From assembly GCA_023433515.1 (NCBI GenBank), contig JAEZCN010000182.1, forward strand, positions 1-27,269: a stretch of DNA of 27,269 nt, given 5' to 3'. This document shows positions 16,420 to 24,936 of the stretch, one piece after another. The DNA is from Pseudomonadota bacterium. GTDB taxonomy: Bacteria > Pseudomonadota > Gammaproteobacteria > Steroidobacterales > Steroidobacteraceae. The position numbers and the translations under genes were made by a program. Position 1 is the first letter of the stretch. Each line of letters starts with the position of its first letter. The notes under the pieces were generated by a model. The model worked only from the letters and a program-made list of their open reading frames with translations. It was not told the origin of the DNA and made no database searches.

Positions 16420-16956
16420 ATGCCCCGGCACCTGTTCCGCAAGATCACGCCCCGCAGGGAGACCCTGCGAAACCACTGGGCATTGAAGCCCTTCGGCCGC
16501 TTCTTCGGCGATCCACGGCTCTGGTCGCTGCAGCGTCGCACCGTTACGCCGGCCTTCGGCGCGGGGCTCGCGATCTGCTTCGTACCCCTGCCTATCCACA
16601 TCCCGCTCGCCGCGCTGGTCGCGATCTTCTGCCGCATCCATATTCCGAGCATCATGGTCGCCTCGTTAGCGGTCAATCCGCTGACGGTCGTTCCCGTGTA
16701 CTACCTCGCATACCGGATCGGCGTGCTGGTCACGGGCGCACCGGCGAAAAGATTCCATTTCGAATTGAGCTGGGATTGGGTGCAGCACGGCCTCGGCCCG
16801 ATGTGGAAGCCTTTCCTGGTCGGCTGTGGCATCACGGGCGCGCTCGCGGGGCTGCTGGGATACGCCCTGCTCGACGTGCTGTGGCGCTACAACACGCGCA
16901 AGAGATACCGGGAACGCGCCGGCGCGGCGACGTCGAAATCAGGCGCGTTCGACTAG
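16420..16956 (+). CDS. DUF2062 membrane protein
   Basis: 178-residue protein of the DUF2062 family. A basic N-terminus (MPRHLFRKITPRRETLRNHWAL) is followed by hydrophobic segments at about 45-70 (FGAGLAICFVPLPIHIPLAAL), about 72-105 (including SLAVNPLTVVPVYYLAY) and about 140-165, so two to three membrane helices. The conserved NPLT motif is present. The function is unknown; it commonly sits between comEC and the lol genes. ATG 16420 fits family starts; an in-frame ATG at 16402 would add six residues. Its last 18 nt overlap the 3' end of lolD tail to tail. Confidence 0.9.
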   Translation: MPRHLFRKITPRRETLRNHWALKPFGRFFGDPRLWSLQRRTVTPAFGAGLAICFVPLPIHIPLAALVAIFCRIHIPSIMVASLAVNPLTVVPVYYLAYRIGVLVTGAPAKRFHFELSWDWVQHGLGPMWKPFLVGCGITGALAGLLGYALLDVLWRYNTRKRYRERAGAATSKSGAFD

Positions 16957-17622
16957 ATTCCCGCGCTCCAGCTCGAGGATGCGATCCATGCGGCTCGCGA
17001 GCTTGCGGTCGTGGGTCACGACCACGAGGCTGGTCGCGAGCTCGCGATTGAGCTCGAGCATCAGCTCGAACACCGATTCGGCGTTCGCGCCGTCGAGATT
17101 TCCGGTGGGCTCGTCGGCGAGCACGATGCGCGGACCCGTCACGAGCGCACGCGCCACCGCGGCGCGCTGACGCTCGCCGCCCGACAACTCGTTCGGGCGG
17201 TGAACCAGGCGCTCCCCGAGCCCGACGCGACCGAGAATCCTGCGCGCGCGCTCCTCGGCTTCCGCATGCGGCGTGCGCCGCACCAGCAACGGCATCGCGA
17301 CGTTCTCGAGCGCCGAGAATTCCTGCAGCAGGTGATGGAACTGGTAGATGAAACCGAGCGCGCGGTTGCGCAGCTCGCCGCGCGCGCGTTCGTCCAGCGC
17401 GTGGATGTCCTGACCGCAGACGCGCACCGTTCCCGAAGTCGGCCGGTCGAGACCTCCGAGGATCTGCAACAGCGTGGTCTTGCCGGACCCGGAGGAACCG
17501 ATGATGGCGATGCGTTCGCCGGCCCGCACCTCGAGTCCGACGCCGCGCAGCACTTCCAGGTCGATGGGTCCCTGGCGAAAACTGCGTGCGATCGAGTTCG
17601 CTTCGAGGACGAGTTCAGTCAT
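16939..17622 (-). CDS. lolD: Lipoprotein-releasing system ATPase LolD
   Basis: Cytoplasmic ATPase of the LolCDE transporter that extracts outer-membrane lipoproteins from the inner membrane and passes them to LolA. 227 residues: Walker A GSSGSGKTT (42-50), the LolD-type segment FIYQFHHLLQEF (91-102) that contacts the permeases, signature LSGGE (146-150), Walker B VLADEPTGNLD (DE 170-171) and switch His in VVTHD. GGAGG lies 9 nt before its ATG, inside the end of the preceding permease gene, which it overlaps by 8 nt. Here it is the last gene of the operon, after both permeases, whereas E. coli has lolC-lolD-lolE. Confidence 0.97.
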   Translation of the reverse strand: MTELVLEANSIARSFRQGPIDLEVLRGVGLEVRAGERIAIIGSSGSGKTTLLQILGGLDRPTSGTVRVCGQDIHALDERARGELRNRALGFIYQFHHLLQEFSALENVAMPLLVRRTPHAEAEERARRILGRVGLGERLVHRPNELSGGERQRAAVARALVTGPRIVLADEPTGNLDGANAESVFELMLELNRELATSLVVVTHDRKLASRMDRILELERGNLVERA

Positions 17623-18871
17623 GTCGTAGAGCCTCCGCGGGCATGGTGCGCGCCGCGCGCCATGCCGGGTAGATAGTTGCGAGCGCGGCGAGTACCAGCG
17701 CGACCACGGAAACCTGCAGCACGTCGCGGACGCGCACCTCCGCCGGCAGATCGCTCATGAAATACACGCTGGCATCGAGGAACTGCACGTCGAAGGCACG
17801 CTCGATCGCCTGCACGATGACCTGCACGTTGCTTGCGATCAGCCACCCGAGCAGCGCTCCGGCCAGCGTGCCGGCCAGGCCGATCAGCGCGCCCTGCAGC
17901 AGGAATGCGCGCAGCACGTTGATGGGCGCGGCGCCGATGGTGCGCAGGATCGCGATGTCCGTCTGCTTCTCCTTCACGATCATCACGAGCATCGCGACGA
18001 GGTTGATCGCCGCCACGACCACGAGGATGAGCAGTATGAAGAACATCATCGATTTCGTGAGCTCGATGGAGCGGAAGAACACCGCGTGGTCGCGCGTCCA
18101 GTCCGTCACGAAGAAGCCGTTGCCGTCGAAGTCGATGGCCTGCGCCACGTCGCGCACGATACGCGGCGCGGCGAATGGATCCTCGAGCGCGAGTCGCAGC
18201 CCGGTCACGTTGTCGCCGAGGCGATAGAGCCGCGCGGCATCGTTCATGTGCACGAGCGCGAGACCGCGGTCGTATTCGTACATCCCCGATTCGAAGATTC
18301 CGCTCACCGCGAAGCGTCGCATGCGCGGCGCGAATCCCACCGGCGTCGCGCTGCCCTCAGGCGCCATGAGCACGACGTTCTGTCCGACCGTCACGCCGAG
18401 TTCGGTCGCGAGCGCACTGCCGAGGATGATGCGGAACTTGCCGGGCTCGAGCTCGTCGAGCGTCCCGTTCTTCAGCCGCGAACCGAGCCCCACGGCGCGC
18501 GCTTCCTCCTCGGGCAGGATGCCGCGAACGGCCGTGCCGGCGACGCGGTCGCCGTTGGCGAGCAGGCCGCGCGACTCGATGAAAGGCACGACCGCCTTGA
18601 CGCCGGGAGTCCGCGCCGCGAGCTCGAGCCCGCGGCGCCAGTCGGCGATGTCACCCTGAATTCCGGTGATCGACGCATGGGAGGTCACGGCCAGCATGCG
18701 GCCGCGCAGCTCCGTCTCGAAACCGTTGAGCACGGAGAGCACCACGATCAGCACGGCCACGCCGAGCGCGAGCCCGAGCACCGACATCGACGCGACGAAC
18801 GACACGAAGCCGCTGCGATGCGTCGAACGCAGATACCGCGCGGCGATGAGGACTTCGTAGGGAGCGCGCAT
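17615..18871 (-). CDS. lolC/lolE: LolC/LolE-family lipoprotein-releasing permease (second of two)
   Basis: Inner-membrane subunit of the LolCDE system: 418 residues with one N-terminal helix (about 24-48), a large periplasmic domain and three C-terminal helices of the FtsX fold (about 272-295, 320-345, 380-400). The N-terminal part resembles LolE (ALGVAVLIVVLSVLNGFE.EL..R.LAVTSHA). The periplasmic loop EGSATPVGFAPRMRRF has the TP.G..P pattern of the LolC Hook that captures LolA. I therefore leave the LolC/LolE assignment open, favouring the LolA-binding role. It starts 6 nt after the other permease gene and overlaps lolD by 8 nt. Confidence 0.93.
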   Translation of the reverse strand: MRAPYEVLIAARYLRSTHRSGFVSFVASMSVLGLALGVAVLIVVLSVLNGFETELRGRMLAVTSHASITGIQGDIADWRRGLELAARTPGVKAVVPFIESRGLLANGDRVAGTAVRGILPEEEARAVGLGSRLKNGTLDELEPGKFRIILGSALATELGVTVGQNVVLMAPEGSATPVGFAPRMRRFAVSGIFESGMYEYDRGLALVHMNDAARLYRLGDNVTGLRLALEDPFAAPRIVRDVAQAIDFDGNGFFVTDWTRDHAVFFRSIELTKSMMFFILLILVVVAAINLVAMLVMIVKEKQTDIAILRTIGAAPINVLRAFLLQGALIGLAGTLAGALLGWLIASNVQVIVQAIERAFDVQFLDASVYFMSDLPAEVRVRDVLQVSVVALVLAALATIYPAWRAARTMPAEALRHD

Positions 18872-18877
18872 CGCGAA

Positions 18878-20125
18878 CTACTCGTACCGCAGCGCGTCGG
18901 CCGGCGGCACGCGCGCGGCGCGCAGCGCCGGGTAGATGGTCGCGAGCAGCGTGATCAGCATCGCGACGCCGGCGATCAGGACGATCTGCCCGATGCGCAG
19001 CTCCGAGGGCAACCGCGTGATGACGTATATGTCGGAGCTGAAGAACTCGAAGCGGAACAGGCGTTCGAGGAACAGCGCGATCGAACCGGCGTAATGGCCG
19101 ATCAACGTCCCGAAGATCACGCCCAGCGCGACGCCGAACCAGGCGATGACCATTCCCTGGATCAGGAAGATCGCCATGACACGGCGCGGCGAGGTGCCGA
19201 GGGTTCGCAGGATCGCGATGTCGGTGCGCTTGTCCGTCACCACCATCGCGAGCATCGCGACAAGGTAGAAAGCCGCGACCGCGACGATGAGCGTGAGGAT
19301 CAACGCGACCATGGTTTTTTCGATGCGGATCGCGCGGAAGTAGCTGGCGTGATCGACGGTCCAGTCGGTGATCGCGACGCCGGGCGGTAGTTCGGTGGCC
19401 AGCCGCGCGGCCAGTTCCGGCGCGACGAGCGCGTCGCGGAAGTTCACGTGCATGCCCATGCGCGAATCGGCGCTGGGAAGCACGGCGCGCACGTCGTCGA
19501 GCGCCGCGATCAGCAGCGAACCGTCGTAGTCCTGCAGCGCGACGTCGAACACGCCGGCCACGGTGAATTCGCGCAGGCGCGGTTCGGGTGTGCCGTTCGC
19601 GTCGGTGGTCGGGATCAGCACCGTGATCGGGTCCCCGACCCGCACGCCGAGCATCTGCGCGATGGTCCTTCCGATGAGGACGCGGTCGAAGCCGGGCTCG
19701 AGATCGCTGAGCCGTCCTTCGACGATCGCGTCCTCGATGCGCTCGACCTCGCCCTCGTGCGCCGTGTCGATGCCCCGCAGCCGCACCGGAAGCATCTCGG
19801 GCTTTCGGACGGCCAGGGCTTCGACCTCGAGGAACGGCGCGGCGCCGACGACGCCGGGCGCGGCGCGCACCTGGTCAGCCAGGGGCTGCCAGTCGGGCGC
19901 GGGCGAGCCAGCGGGCACGTAGATGCGGGCATGCGACGACAGCGCCAGCAGCCGCTCCCGCAGCTCCCCTTCGAGGCCGTTCATGACCGACAGGATGACG
20001 ATGAGCGCCATCACTCCCAGGCACACACACAACAGCGAAACCCAGGTAATGAAGGAAACGAAGAACTTGTGGGAGCGTGCCCGGACGTACCGCAGGCCGA
20101 TGAACAGGGGCAGCGAATTCAGCAT
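18878..20125 (-). CDS. lolC/lolE: LolC/LolE-family lipoprotein-releasing permease (first of two)
   Basis: First gene of the lol operon, 415 residues with the same FtsX/MacB-type layout: one N-terminal helix, a periplasmic domain and three C-terminal helices. The N-terminus (LFIGLRYVRAR...LGVMALIVILSVMNG) and the very C-terminus (DALRYE) look like LolC. The segment FFSSDIYVITRLPSEL resembles LolE, and the Hook-equivalent loop TTDANGTPEPRLREF is short and lacks the TP.G..P pattern. By that feature it would be the subunit that does not bind LolA. No clear ribosome binding site precedes ATG 20125. It is divergent from the small exported-protein gene at 20270; no convincing lol promoter was found in the 144-bp gap. 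Confidence 0.93.
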   Translation of the reverse strand: MLNSLPLFIGLRYVRARSHKFFVSFITWVSLLCVCLGVMALIVILSVMNGLEGELRERLLALSSHARIYVPAGSPAPDWQPLADQVRAAPGVVGAAPFLEVEALAVRKPEMLPVRLRGIDTAHEGEVERIEDAIVEGRLSDLEPGFDRVLIGRTIAQMLGVRVGDPITVLIPTTDANGTPEPRLREFTVAGVFDVALQDYDGSLLIAALDDVRAVLPSADSRMGMHVNFRDALVAPELAARLATELPPGVAITDWTVDHASYFRAIRIEKTMVALILTLIVAVAAFYLVAMLAMVVTDKRTDIAILRTLGTSPRRVMAIFLIQGMVIAWFGVALGVIFGTLIGHYAGSIALFLERLFRFEFFSSDIYVITRLPSELRIGQIVLIAGVAMLITLLATIYPALRAARVPPADALRYE

Positions 20126-20203
20126 TGAGGGCCATTCTGGGCGAAAAACCGGACGGAGATCACAAAACTACTGACGGAATCGGTCGGCAGCCGGCGACAG
20201 CGC

Positions 20204-20231
20204 CTGACTTTGCCATATGGCGGCGTATATT
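20204..20231 (+). promoter_or_regulatory. Candidate sigma-70 promoter for the small exported protein gene
   Basis: CTGACT (20204-20209), a 16-nt spacer and TATATT (20226-20231). The predicted start would give a leader of about 30 nt that includes a strong Shine-Dalgarno (GGGAGGGAAG, ending just before ATG 20270). Confidence 0.45.
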
Positions 20232-20269
20232 TCCGCCACGGTCGAGTCGCTGGCCGGGAGGGAAGAAAG

Positions 20270-20563
20270 ATGCTTGCTCGCACGAGGAAGACCAGTTCGA
20301 TTTTGCTAGCCGCGGGCCTCGCCTTCGCGGCGCCATCCATTGCCGAGACGCTGGCCATCGACGGCCAGGTGATCGTCAAGCCCTCAGGCATCGAAACGCC
20401 GCAGCGCGGTTCGTCCATGACCGCCGTCGAAGCGCGTTTCGGGGCCCCCGCGAACAAGAGCTCGGCGGTGGGCAACCCGCCCATCACCAAGTGGTTCTAT
20501 CCGAACTTCGTCGTGGTGTTCGAGCACGACAAGGTGCTGCACTCGGTGGTCGTGGCGAGCTGA
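20270..20563 (+). CDS. Small exported BamE-like protein of unknown function
   Basis: 97 residues: basic N-terminus, hydrophobic core and an AIA-type cleavage site near residue 25 (signal peptide), then a mature domain of about 70 residues. The stretch MTAVEARFGAPANKSSAVG, followed by PPITKWFYPNFVVVFEHD, resembles the SmpA/BamE-type beta-lactamase-inhibitor-like fold; I know similar small hypothetical proteins from other proteobacteria but no function. GGGAGGGAAG right before ATG 20270 decides this start against the longer frame from 20210. There is no lipobox, so it should be soluble and periplasmic. It is divergent from the lol operon and upstream of mfd. Confidence 0.85.
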   Translation: MLARTRKTSSILLAAGLAFAAPSIAETLAIDGQVIVKPSGIETPQRGSSMTAVEARFGAPANKSSAVGNPPITKWFYPNFVVVFEHDKVLHSVVVAS

Positions 20564-20585
20564 GCACTCCCGATCGTTGATCGAT

Positions 20586-20665
20586 CCGGCGCCTCCGGGT
20601 GCGCCGGAAACGGGTAACGCGGAGTGTTACCCACGATAAGAGTGTGTCGGATTGCGCCTGACACA
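20586..20665. other. Three successive hairpins between the small exported gene and mfd
   Basis: Stem CCGGCGC/GCGCCGG (20586-20607, 8-nt loop), stem GGGTAAC/GTTACCC (20612-20632, 7-nt loop) and stem TGTGTC/GACACA (20643-20665, 11-nt loop). None is followed by a T run, so they are not typical intrinsic terminators. They could protect the 3' end of the small gene's transcript or act in the mfd leader. Confidence 0.5.
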
Positions 20666-20715
20666 TCGGCGGCTTGCAGCCAGCGCGACGACAGGTAAGC
20701 TGCCGCGCTCCGCAA

Positions 20716-23700
20716 ATGCCCGCTCTCCTTCATCCACAACCCCCCGCGCCCGGTACCCGCACACGCTGGCACCAGCTCTACGGCTCGGCCCGCAGCCTGG
20801 CGCTGGCCGAAGTCATCGCGGCGGACACGCGGCCCTACCTGGTCATCGCGCGGGACGTGCGCGAGCTGGATCAGCTGCGCGCGGAGCTCGGCTTCTATCT
20901 CGGTGGGGCTCGATCGATACACGCGTTGCCGGACTGGGAAGTCCTGCCCTACGACGTCTTCTCGCCCCACCCGGACATCATCTCGGAGCGCCTCGCGGCG
21001 CTGTCCGAACTGCCGCGGATGAAGTCCGCGGTGCTGCTCGCGTCGGCCGACACGCTGGGCCAGCGCCTCGCGCCGCGCGGCTATGTCGATGGGCGCACGT
21101 TCAACCTCGCCGTCGGCGACCGGCTCGAGATCGAGCCGCTGCGCGCGCGACTCGTCGAGAGCGGCTACGCCTCCGTTTCGCAGGTGTCCGCGCCGGGTGA
21201 GTTCGCGCTGCGCGGCTCGCTGTTCGACGTGTTCCCGATGGGCGCGGACGCCCCGCTGCGCGTGGACCTGTTCGACGACGAGATCGAAGTGATCCGCGAG
21301 TTCGATCCGGATACGCAGCGCTCGGGCAAGTCGCTCGAGCGGGTGCGGCTGCTGCCGGGACGCGAACTGCCGCTCGATGCCGATTCCGTCAAGGCGTTCC
21401 GGCTGAGATACCGCAAGCGGTTCGAAGGCGACCCGACTCGCAGCGTGATCTACCGCGGCGTCAGCGACGGCATCGCGCCGCCCGGCATCGAGTTCTACCT
21501 GCCGCTGTTCTTCGACTCCACCGACACGTTGCTCGACTATCTACCGTCCGGAACGGTGGTCTGCGCGGGCGCCGAGCTGCCGGGCGCCATCGAGGCCGCC
21601 GCGCGCGGCGTCGCCGAGCGCTACGAAGAACGCCGCCACGACATCGAGCGTCCTGTCCTCGCGCCGGACGAACTGTTCCTCACGCCCGACGAGCTCGCGG
21701 CGCGGCTCGACGGGTTCACGCGCATCGACATCGAACGGTTCAAGTCCGAGGTCGAAGCCGACAATTTCCCGACTGGCGCGCCGCAGGAATGGCGTGTGGA
21801 CCTGCGCTCCGAACGCCCGCTTGCGCCGCTCGGGAATTTCCTCGCCACCTATCCGGGACGCGTGCTGCTCGCCGCGGATTCGGCCGGACGGCGCGAAGTG
21901 CTGCTCGAGATGCTGCGCGCCCATTCGCTCGCCCCGACGCCCGTCGCCGGATGGCGCGACTTCGTGGATGGCGACGCGAAGTTCGCGATCTGCGTCGCGC
22001 CCGAGATGGCCGGGCTCAACGTCGTCACGCCGCCGATCTCGGTGCTCGGCGAAGCGCAGCTCTTTGGCCAGCGCGCGCGCCAGGAGCGCCGCCGGCGCCG
22101 CGCGGCGGCCGATCCGCAGGCGATCCTGCGCGATCTCACAACCCTCGCCCCGGGATCGCCGGTGGTGCACGAGGAGTACGGCGTCGGCCGTTATGTCGGT
22201 CTGCAGATGATGCAGGTCGCGGGACAGGACGGCGAATTCGTCGTGCTCGAATACGCCGGGGGCGACAAGCTCTACGTGCCGGTGCAGCAGTTGCACCTGG
22301 TTTCGCGATACTCCGGCGCGGCGCCCGAAAGCGCCCCGCTGCACAAACTCGGCACCGATCAGTGGGCCAAGGCGCGCAAGCGCGCGGCCGACAAGATCCG
22401 CGACGTCGCGGCCGAACTACTGGATCTCTATGCGCAGCGGCAGGCCAAACGCGGTCCGCCGTTGCCGTCGAAGGAACTCGAATACCAGGCGTTCGCGAAC
22501 AGCTTCCCGTTCGAGGAGACCGCGGACCAGGCCGAGGCCATTCGCCAGGTACTGACTGATCTCGACAGCGAAAAACCCATGGACCGCGTCGTGTGCGGCG
22601 ACGTCGGCTTCGGCAAGACCGAGGTCGCGATGCGCGCGGCGTTCGTCGCCGCGCAGGCCGGCAAGCAGGTCGCGGTGCTGGTGCCGACCACGCTGCTGGC
22701 CGAGCAGCACGCCAACAACTTCCGCGACCGCTTCGCCGACTGGCCCGTGCGCATCGAGGCGCTGTCGCGCTTCCGTTCGGGCAAGGAATCGAACGCGGTG
22801 ATCGAGGGGATCGAGAAAGGCACGGTCGACATCGTCATCGCCACGCACCGGTTGCTGCACGCCAACGTGCGCTTCAAGGATCTCGGCCTCGTGATCGTCG
22901 ACGAGGAGCACCGCTTCGGTGTGCGCGACAAGGAAAAGCTCAAGACGCTGCGCGCCGAGGTGCACGTGCTGACACTCACGGCGACCCCGATTCCGCGCAC
23001 GCTGAACATGGCGCTCGGAGGCCTGCGCGACCTGTCGCTGATCACCACGCCGCCGTCCGAAAGGCTCGCGATCAAGACCTTCGTGACCGAGTGGCACGCC
23101 GCGACGCTGCGCGAGGCGGCGCTGCGCGAGTTCCGCCGCGGCGGCCAGGTGTACTTCGTGCACAACGTGGTCGAGAGCATCGACAAGACCGCGCAGGAGA
23201 TCGCGAAGCTGATCCCGGAAGCCGACGTGCGCGTCGGTCATGGGCAGATGCGCGAGCGCGATCTCGAGCAGCTCATGGTCGACTTCTATCACCGGCGATT
23301 CAATTTTCTGGTGTGCACGACGATCATCGAGAGCGGCATCGACGTGCCCACCGCGAACACGATCATGATCGACCGCGCGGACCGCCTCGGGCTCGCGCAG
23401 CTTCACCAGCTCCGCGGCCGCGTCGGCCGGTCGCACCACCGCGCGTACGCCTATCTGCTCACGCCGCGGCGCAAGGCGTTGTCACAGGATGCGGTGAAGC
23501 GCCTGGAAGCCATCGAATCGCTCGAGGACCTCGGCGCCGGGTTCGTGCTCGCGACGCACGACCTCGAAATCCGTGGCGCCGGCGAATTGCTGGGCGAGTC
23601 GCAGAGCGGAGAGCTCACGGAAGTCGGCCTGACGATGTATCTCGACCTGCTCGAGCAGGCCGTGAAGGCGATGAAGGAAGGCCGCGAACCCGAGCTCGAT

Positions 23701-24234
23701 CGACCGCTCGCGGCCACCGCGGAAGTCGAACTGCGGCTCCCGGCCCTGCTGCCGGAGAGTTACGTGGCCGACGTGCCCGCGCGCCTGGCGTTGTACAAGC
23801 GGCTCGCCGCCGCGCCCGACAATCTTGCGATCGACGAACTCACCGAGGAAATCGTCGACCGGTTCGGGCCGCTGCCGCCTCCGGCAACGAATCTGTTACG
23901 CGTCGCACGCCTCAAGCTCACCGCCCGCGCGCTCGGAATCCGCCGGCTCGACCTCGGGCGTGAAGGTGGGTATGCGCTGTTCGAGGAGCGCAACCAGGTC
24001 GACCCTCGGGCGATCATCCGGCTCGTACAACATCCGGACCGCCACTATCGACTCGACGGCCCGCTCAAGCTGCGCATTGCCGTCGAGACCGAGGACGACG
24101 CGGAGCGGTTCGAATTCGCCGAGTGTTTCCTGCAGGGCCTGCGCGGCAGTGGCGATGGAGCGGTCAAGTCGCCGGCGACCGACAAACCCGCCTCGCAACC
24201 CGCCCGAAATCCGGCGGGCGGGAAACGCCGCTGA
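20716..24234 (+). CDS. mfd: Transcription-repair coupling factor Mfd
   Basis: DNA translocase that removes RNA polymerase stalled at lesions and recruits UvrA. 1172 residues against 1148 in E. coli. Order: UvrB-like N-terminal region (with LPDWEVLPYD and APGEFALRGSLFDVFP), RNA-polymerase-interacting domain (about 480-560; VVHEEYGVGRYVGL), RecG-like motor with Walker A GDVGFGKTE (628-636), DEEH box (729-732; VIVDEEHRFG) and TLTATPIPRTLNMAL, helicase C-terminal part with TTIIESGIDVP and QLRGRVGRS, and the C-terminal TRCF domain (about 1000-1110) followed by a disordered basic tail. ATG 20716 is preferred to the in-frame TTG at 20674. No strong ribosome site is visible. Confidence 0.98.
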   Translation: MPALLHPQPPAPGTRTRWHQLYGSARSLALAEVIAADTRPYLVIARDVRELDQLRAELGFYLGGARSIHALPDWEVLPYDVFSPHPDIISERLAALSELPRMKSAVLLASADTLGQRLAPRGYVDGRTFNLAVGDRLEIEPLRARLVESGYASVSQVSAPGEFALRGSLFDVFPMGADAPLRVDLFDDEIEVIREFDPDTQRSGKSLERVRLLPGRELPLDADSVKAFRLRYRKRFEGDPTRSVIYRGVSDGIAPPGIEFYLPLFFDSTDTLLDYLPSGTVVCAGAELPGAIEAAARGVAERYEERRHDIERPVLAPDELFLTPDELAARLDGFTRIDIERFKSEVEADNFPTGAPQEWRVDLRSERPLAPLGNFLATYPGRVLLAADSAGRREVLLEMLRAHSLAPTPVAGWRDFVDGDAKFAICVAPEMAGLNVVTPPISVLGEAQLFGQRARQERRRRRAAADPQAILRDLTTLAPGSPVVHEEYGVGRYVGLQMMQVAGQDGEFVVLEYAGGDKLYVPVQQLHLVSRYSGAAPESAPLHKLGTDQWAKARKRAADKIRDVAAELLDLYAQRQAKRGPPLPSKELEYQAFANSFPFEETADQAEAIRQVLTDLDSEKPMDRVVCGDVGFGKTEVAMRAAFVAAQAGKQVAVLVPTTLLAEQHANNFRDRFADWPVRIEALSRFRSGKESNAVIEGIEKGTVDIVIATHRLLHANVRFKDLGLVIVDEEHRFGVRDKEKLKTLRAEVHVLTLTATPIPRTLNMALGGLRDLSLITTPPSERLAIKTFVTEWHAATLREAALREFRRGGQVYFVHNVVESIDKTAQEIAKLIPEADVRVGHGQMRERDLEQLMVDFYHRRFNFLVCTTIIESGIDVPTANTIMIDRADRLGLAQLHQLRGRVGRSHHRAYAYLLTPRRKALSQDAVKRLEAIESLEDLGAGFVLATHDLEIRGAGELLGESQSGELTEVGLTMYLDLLEQAVKAMKEGREPELDRPLAATAEVELRLPALLPESYVADVPARLALYKRLAAAPDNLAIDELTEEIVDRFGPLPPPATNLLRVARLKLTARALGIRRLDLGREGGYALFEERNQVDPRAIIRLVQHPDRHYRLDGPLKLRIAVETEDDAERFEFAECFLQGLRGSGDGAVKSPATDKPASQPARNPAGGKRR

Positions 24235-24243
24235 CCGACCCGC

Positions 24244-24249
24244 TATACT
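24244..24249 (+). promoter_or_regulatory. Candidate -10 hexamer of a leaderless transcript (csiV)
   Basis: TATACT lies 7 nt before ATG 24257, with no Shine-Dalgarno between, just after the mfd stop. No good -35 is seen. It is comparable to the hexamers before exbB, the DUF2062 gene and the TPR-GGDEF gene. Confidence 0.35.
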
Positions 24250-24256
24250 TTGGCCT

Positions 24257-24895
24257 ATGAATTCAAACGGCCGCTCGCGACTGCGCTCGCTGCTCACCGC
24301 CGCCCTCGTCGCCTTGGTCGCGGCCACGACGACGCTTCCGGCCGCCCAGGCCCAGTCGACCACGCCCTCGGCGACCGTTTATACGGTCGAGATCATCGTG
24401 TTCCGGAACACGACCGGTGCCGGGGGGCCGGAAGACTGGACCGCCAAGCCCATCCCGCGCGGCCCAGATCAGCCCGATTCACCGGTGACCGGGCGCTTCG
24501 TCGCATCGGTGCCGTCCTCGCAGTTCCAGCTCAACGACGTCGCCTCGAAGCTGCGCGCGTCGTCTAACTATCAGCCCGTCGCCCATTTCGCCTGGCAGCA
24601 GACCGCGAGCTCGTGGGGCTCGCGCGCGGGGTTCACGATCAACAAGCTGGCCGGCAATGTGCCGGGGCTCTCGGGCATCATCTTCCTCGAGGCCGGCGCC
24701 TATCTGCACCTCGGCATGTCGCTGAACTACCAGACGTCCAGCCCGCCCACCGGCCTCGCGGCGACGCCCGGCACGGTGTTCACGCTGGCCGAGTCCCGCC
24801 GCGTGAAGCGCTACGAGCGCAACTACTACGATCACCCGGCCTTCGGCGTAATCGCCCTGGTGACCCCCGCGAATCGCGCCACCGGCGGCCGATAA
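24257..24895 (+). CDS. csiV: CsiV-family periplasmic protein
   Basis: 212-residue exported protein. The N-terminus has a signal peptide ending near AAQA-QSTT. The mature part begins VYTVEIIVFRN and ends ESRRVKRYERNYYDHPAFGVIALV, both hallmarks of the CsiV family (in Vibrio cholerae CsiV partners LpoA to activate the peptidoglycan synthase PBP1a). The middle is compact, with SSQFQLNDVASKLRASSNYQPVAHFAWQQ, also a family pattern. The gene follows mfd with 22 nt between them, the order known from Pseudomonas and relatives. TATACT just before the ATG suggests its own promoter. The TAA stop shares its last A with the element that follows. Confidence 0.9.
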   Translation: MNSNGRSRLRSLLTAALVALVAATTTLPAAQAQSTTPSATVYTVEIIVFRNTTGAGGPEDWTAKPIPRGPDQPDSPVTGRFVASVPSSQFQLNDVASKLRASSNYQPVAHFAWQQTASSWGSRAGFTINKLAGNVPGLSGIIFLEAGAYLHLGMSLNYQTSSPPTGLAATPGTVFTLAESRRVKRYERNYYDHPAFGVIALVTPANRATGGR

Positions 24896-24936
24896 ATGGG
24901 GACATTCCCCGTTTCCTAGCAAATGGGGACAGACCT
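24895..24936 (+). repeat. Left terminal inverted repeat of copy 2
   Basis: Begins AATGGGGACATTCCCCG and ends ACAGACCT, with the same central TTTCCTAGCAAA as copy 1. The segment GGGGACATTCCCC can itself form a small hairpin. The first A is the last base of the csiV stop. Confidence 0.9.
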
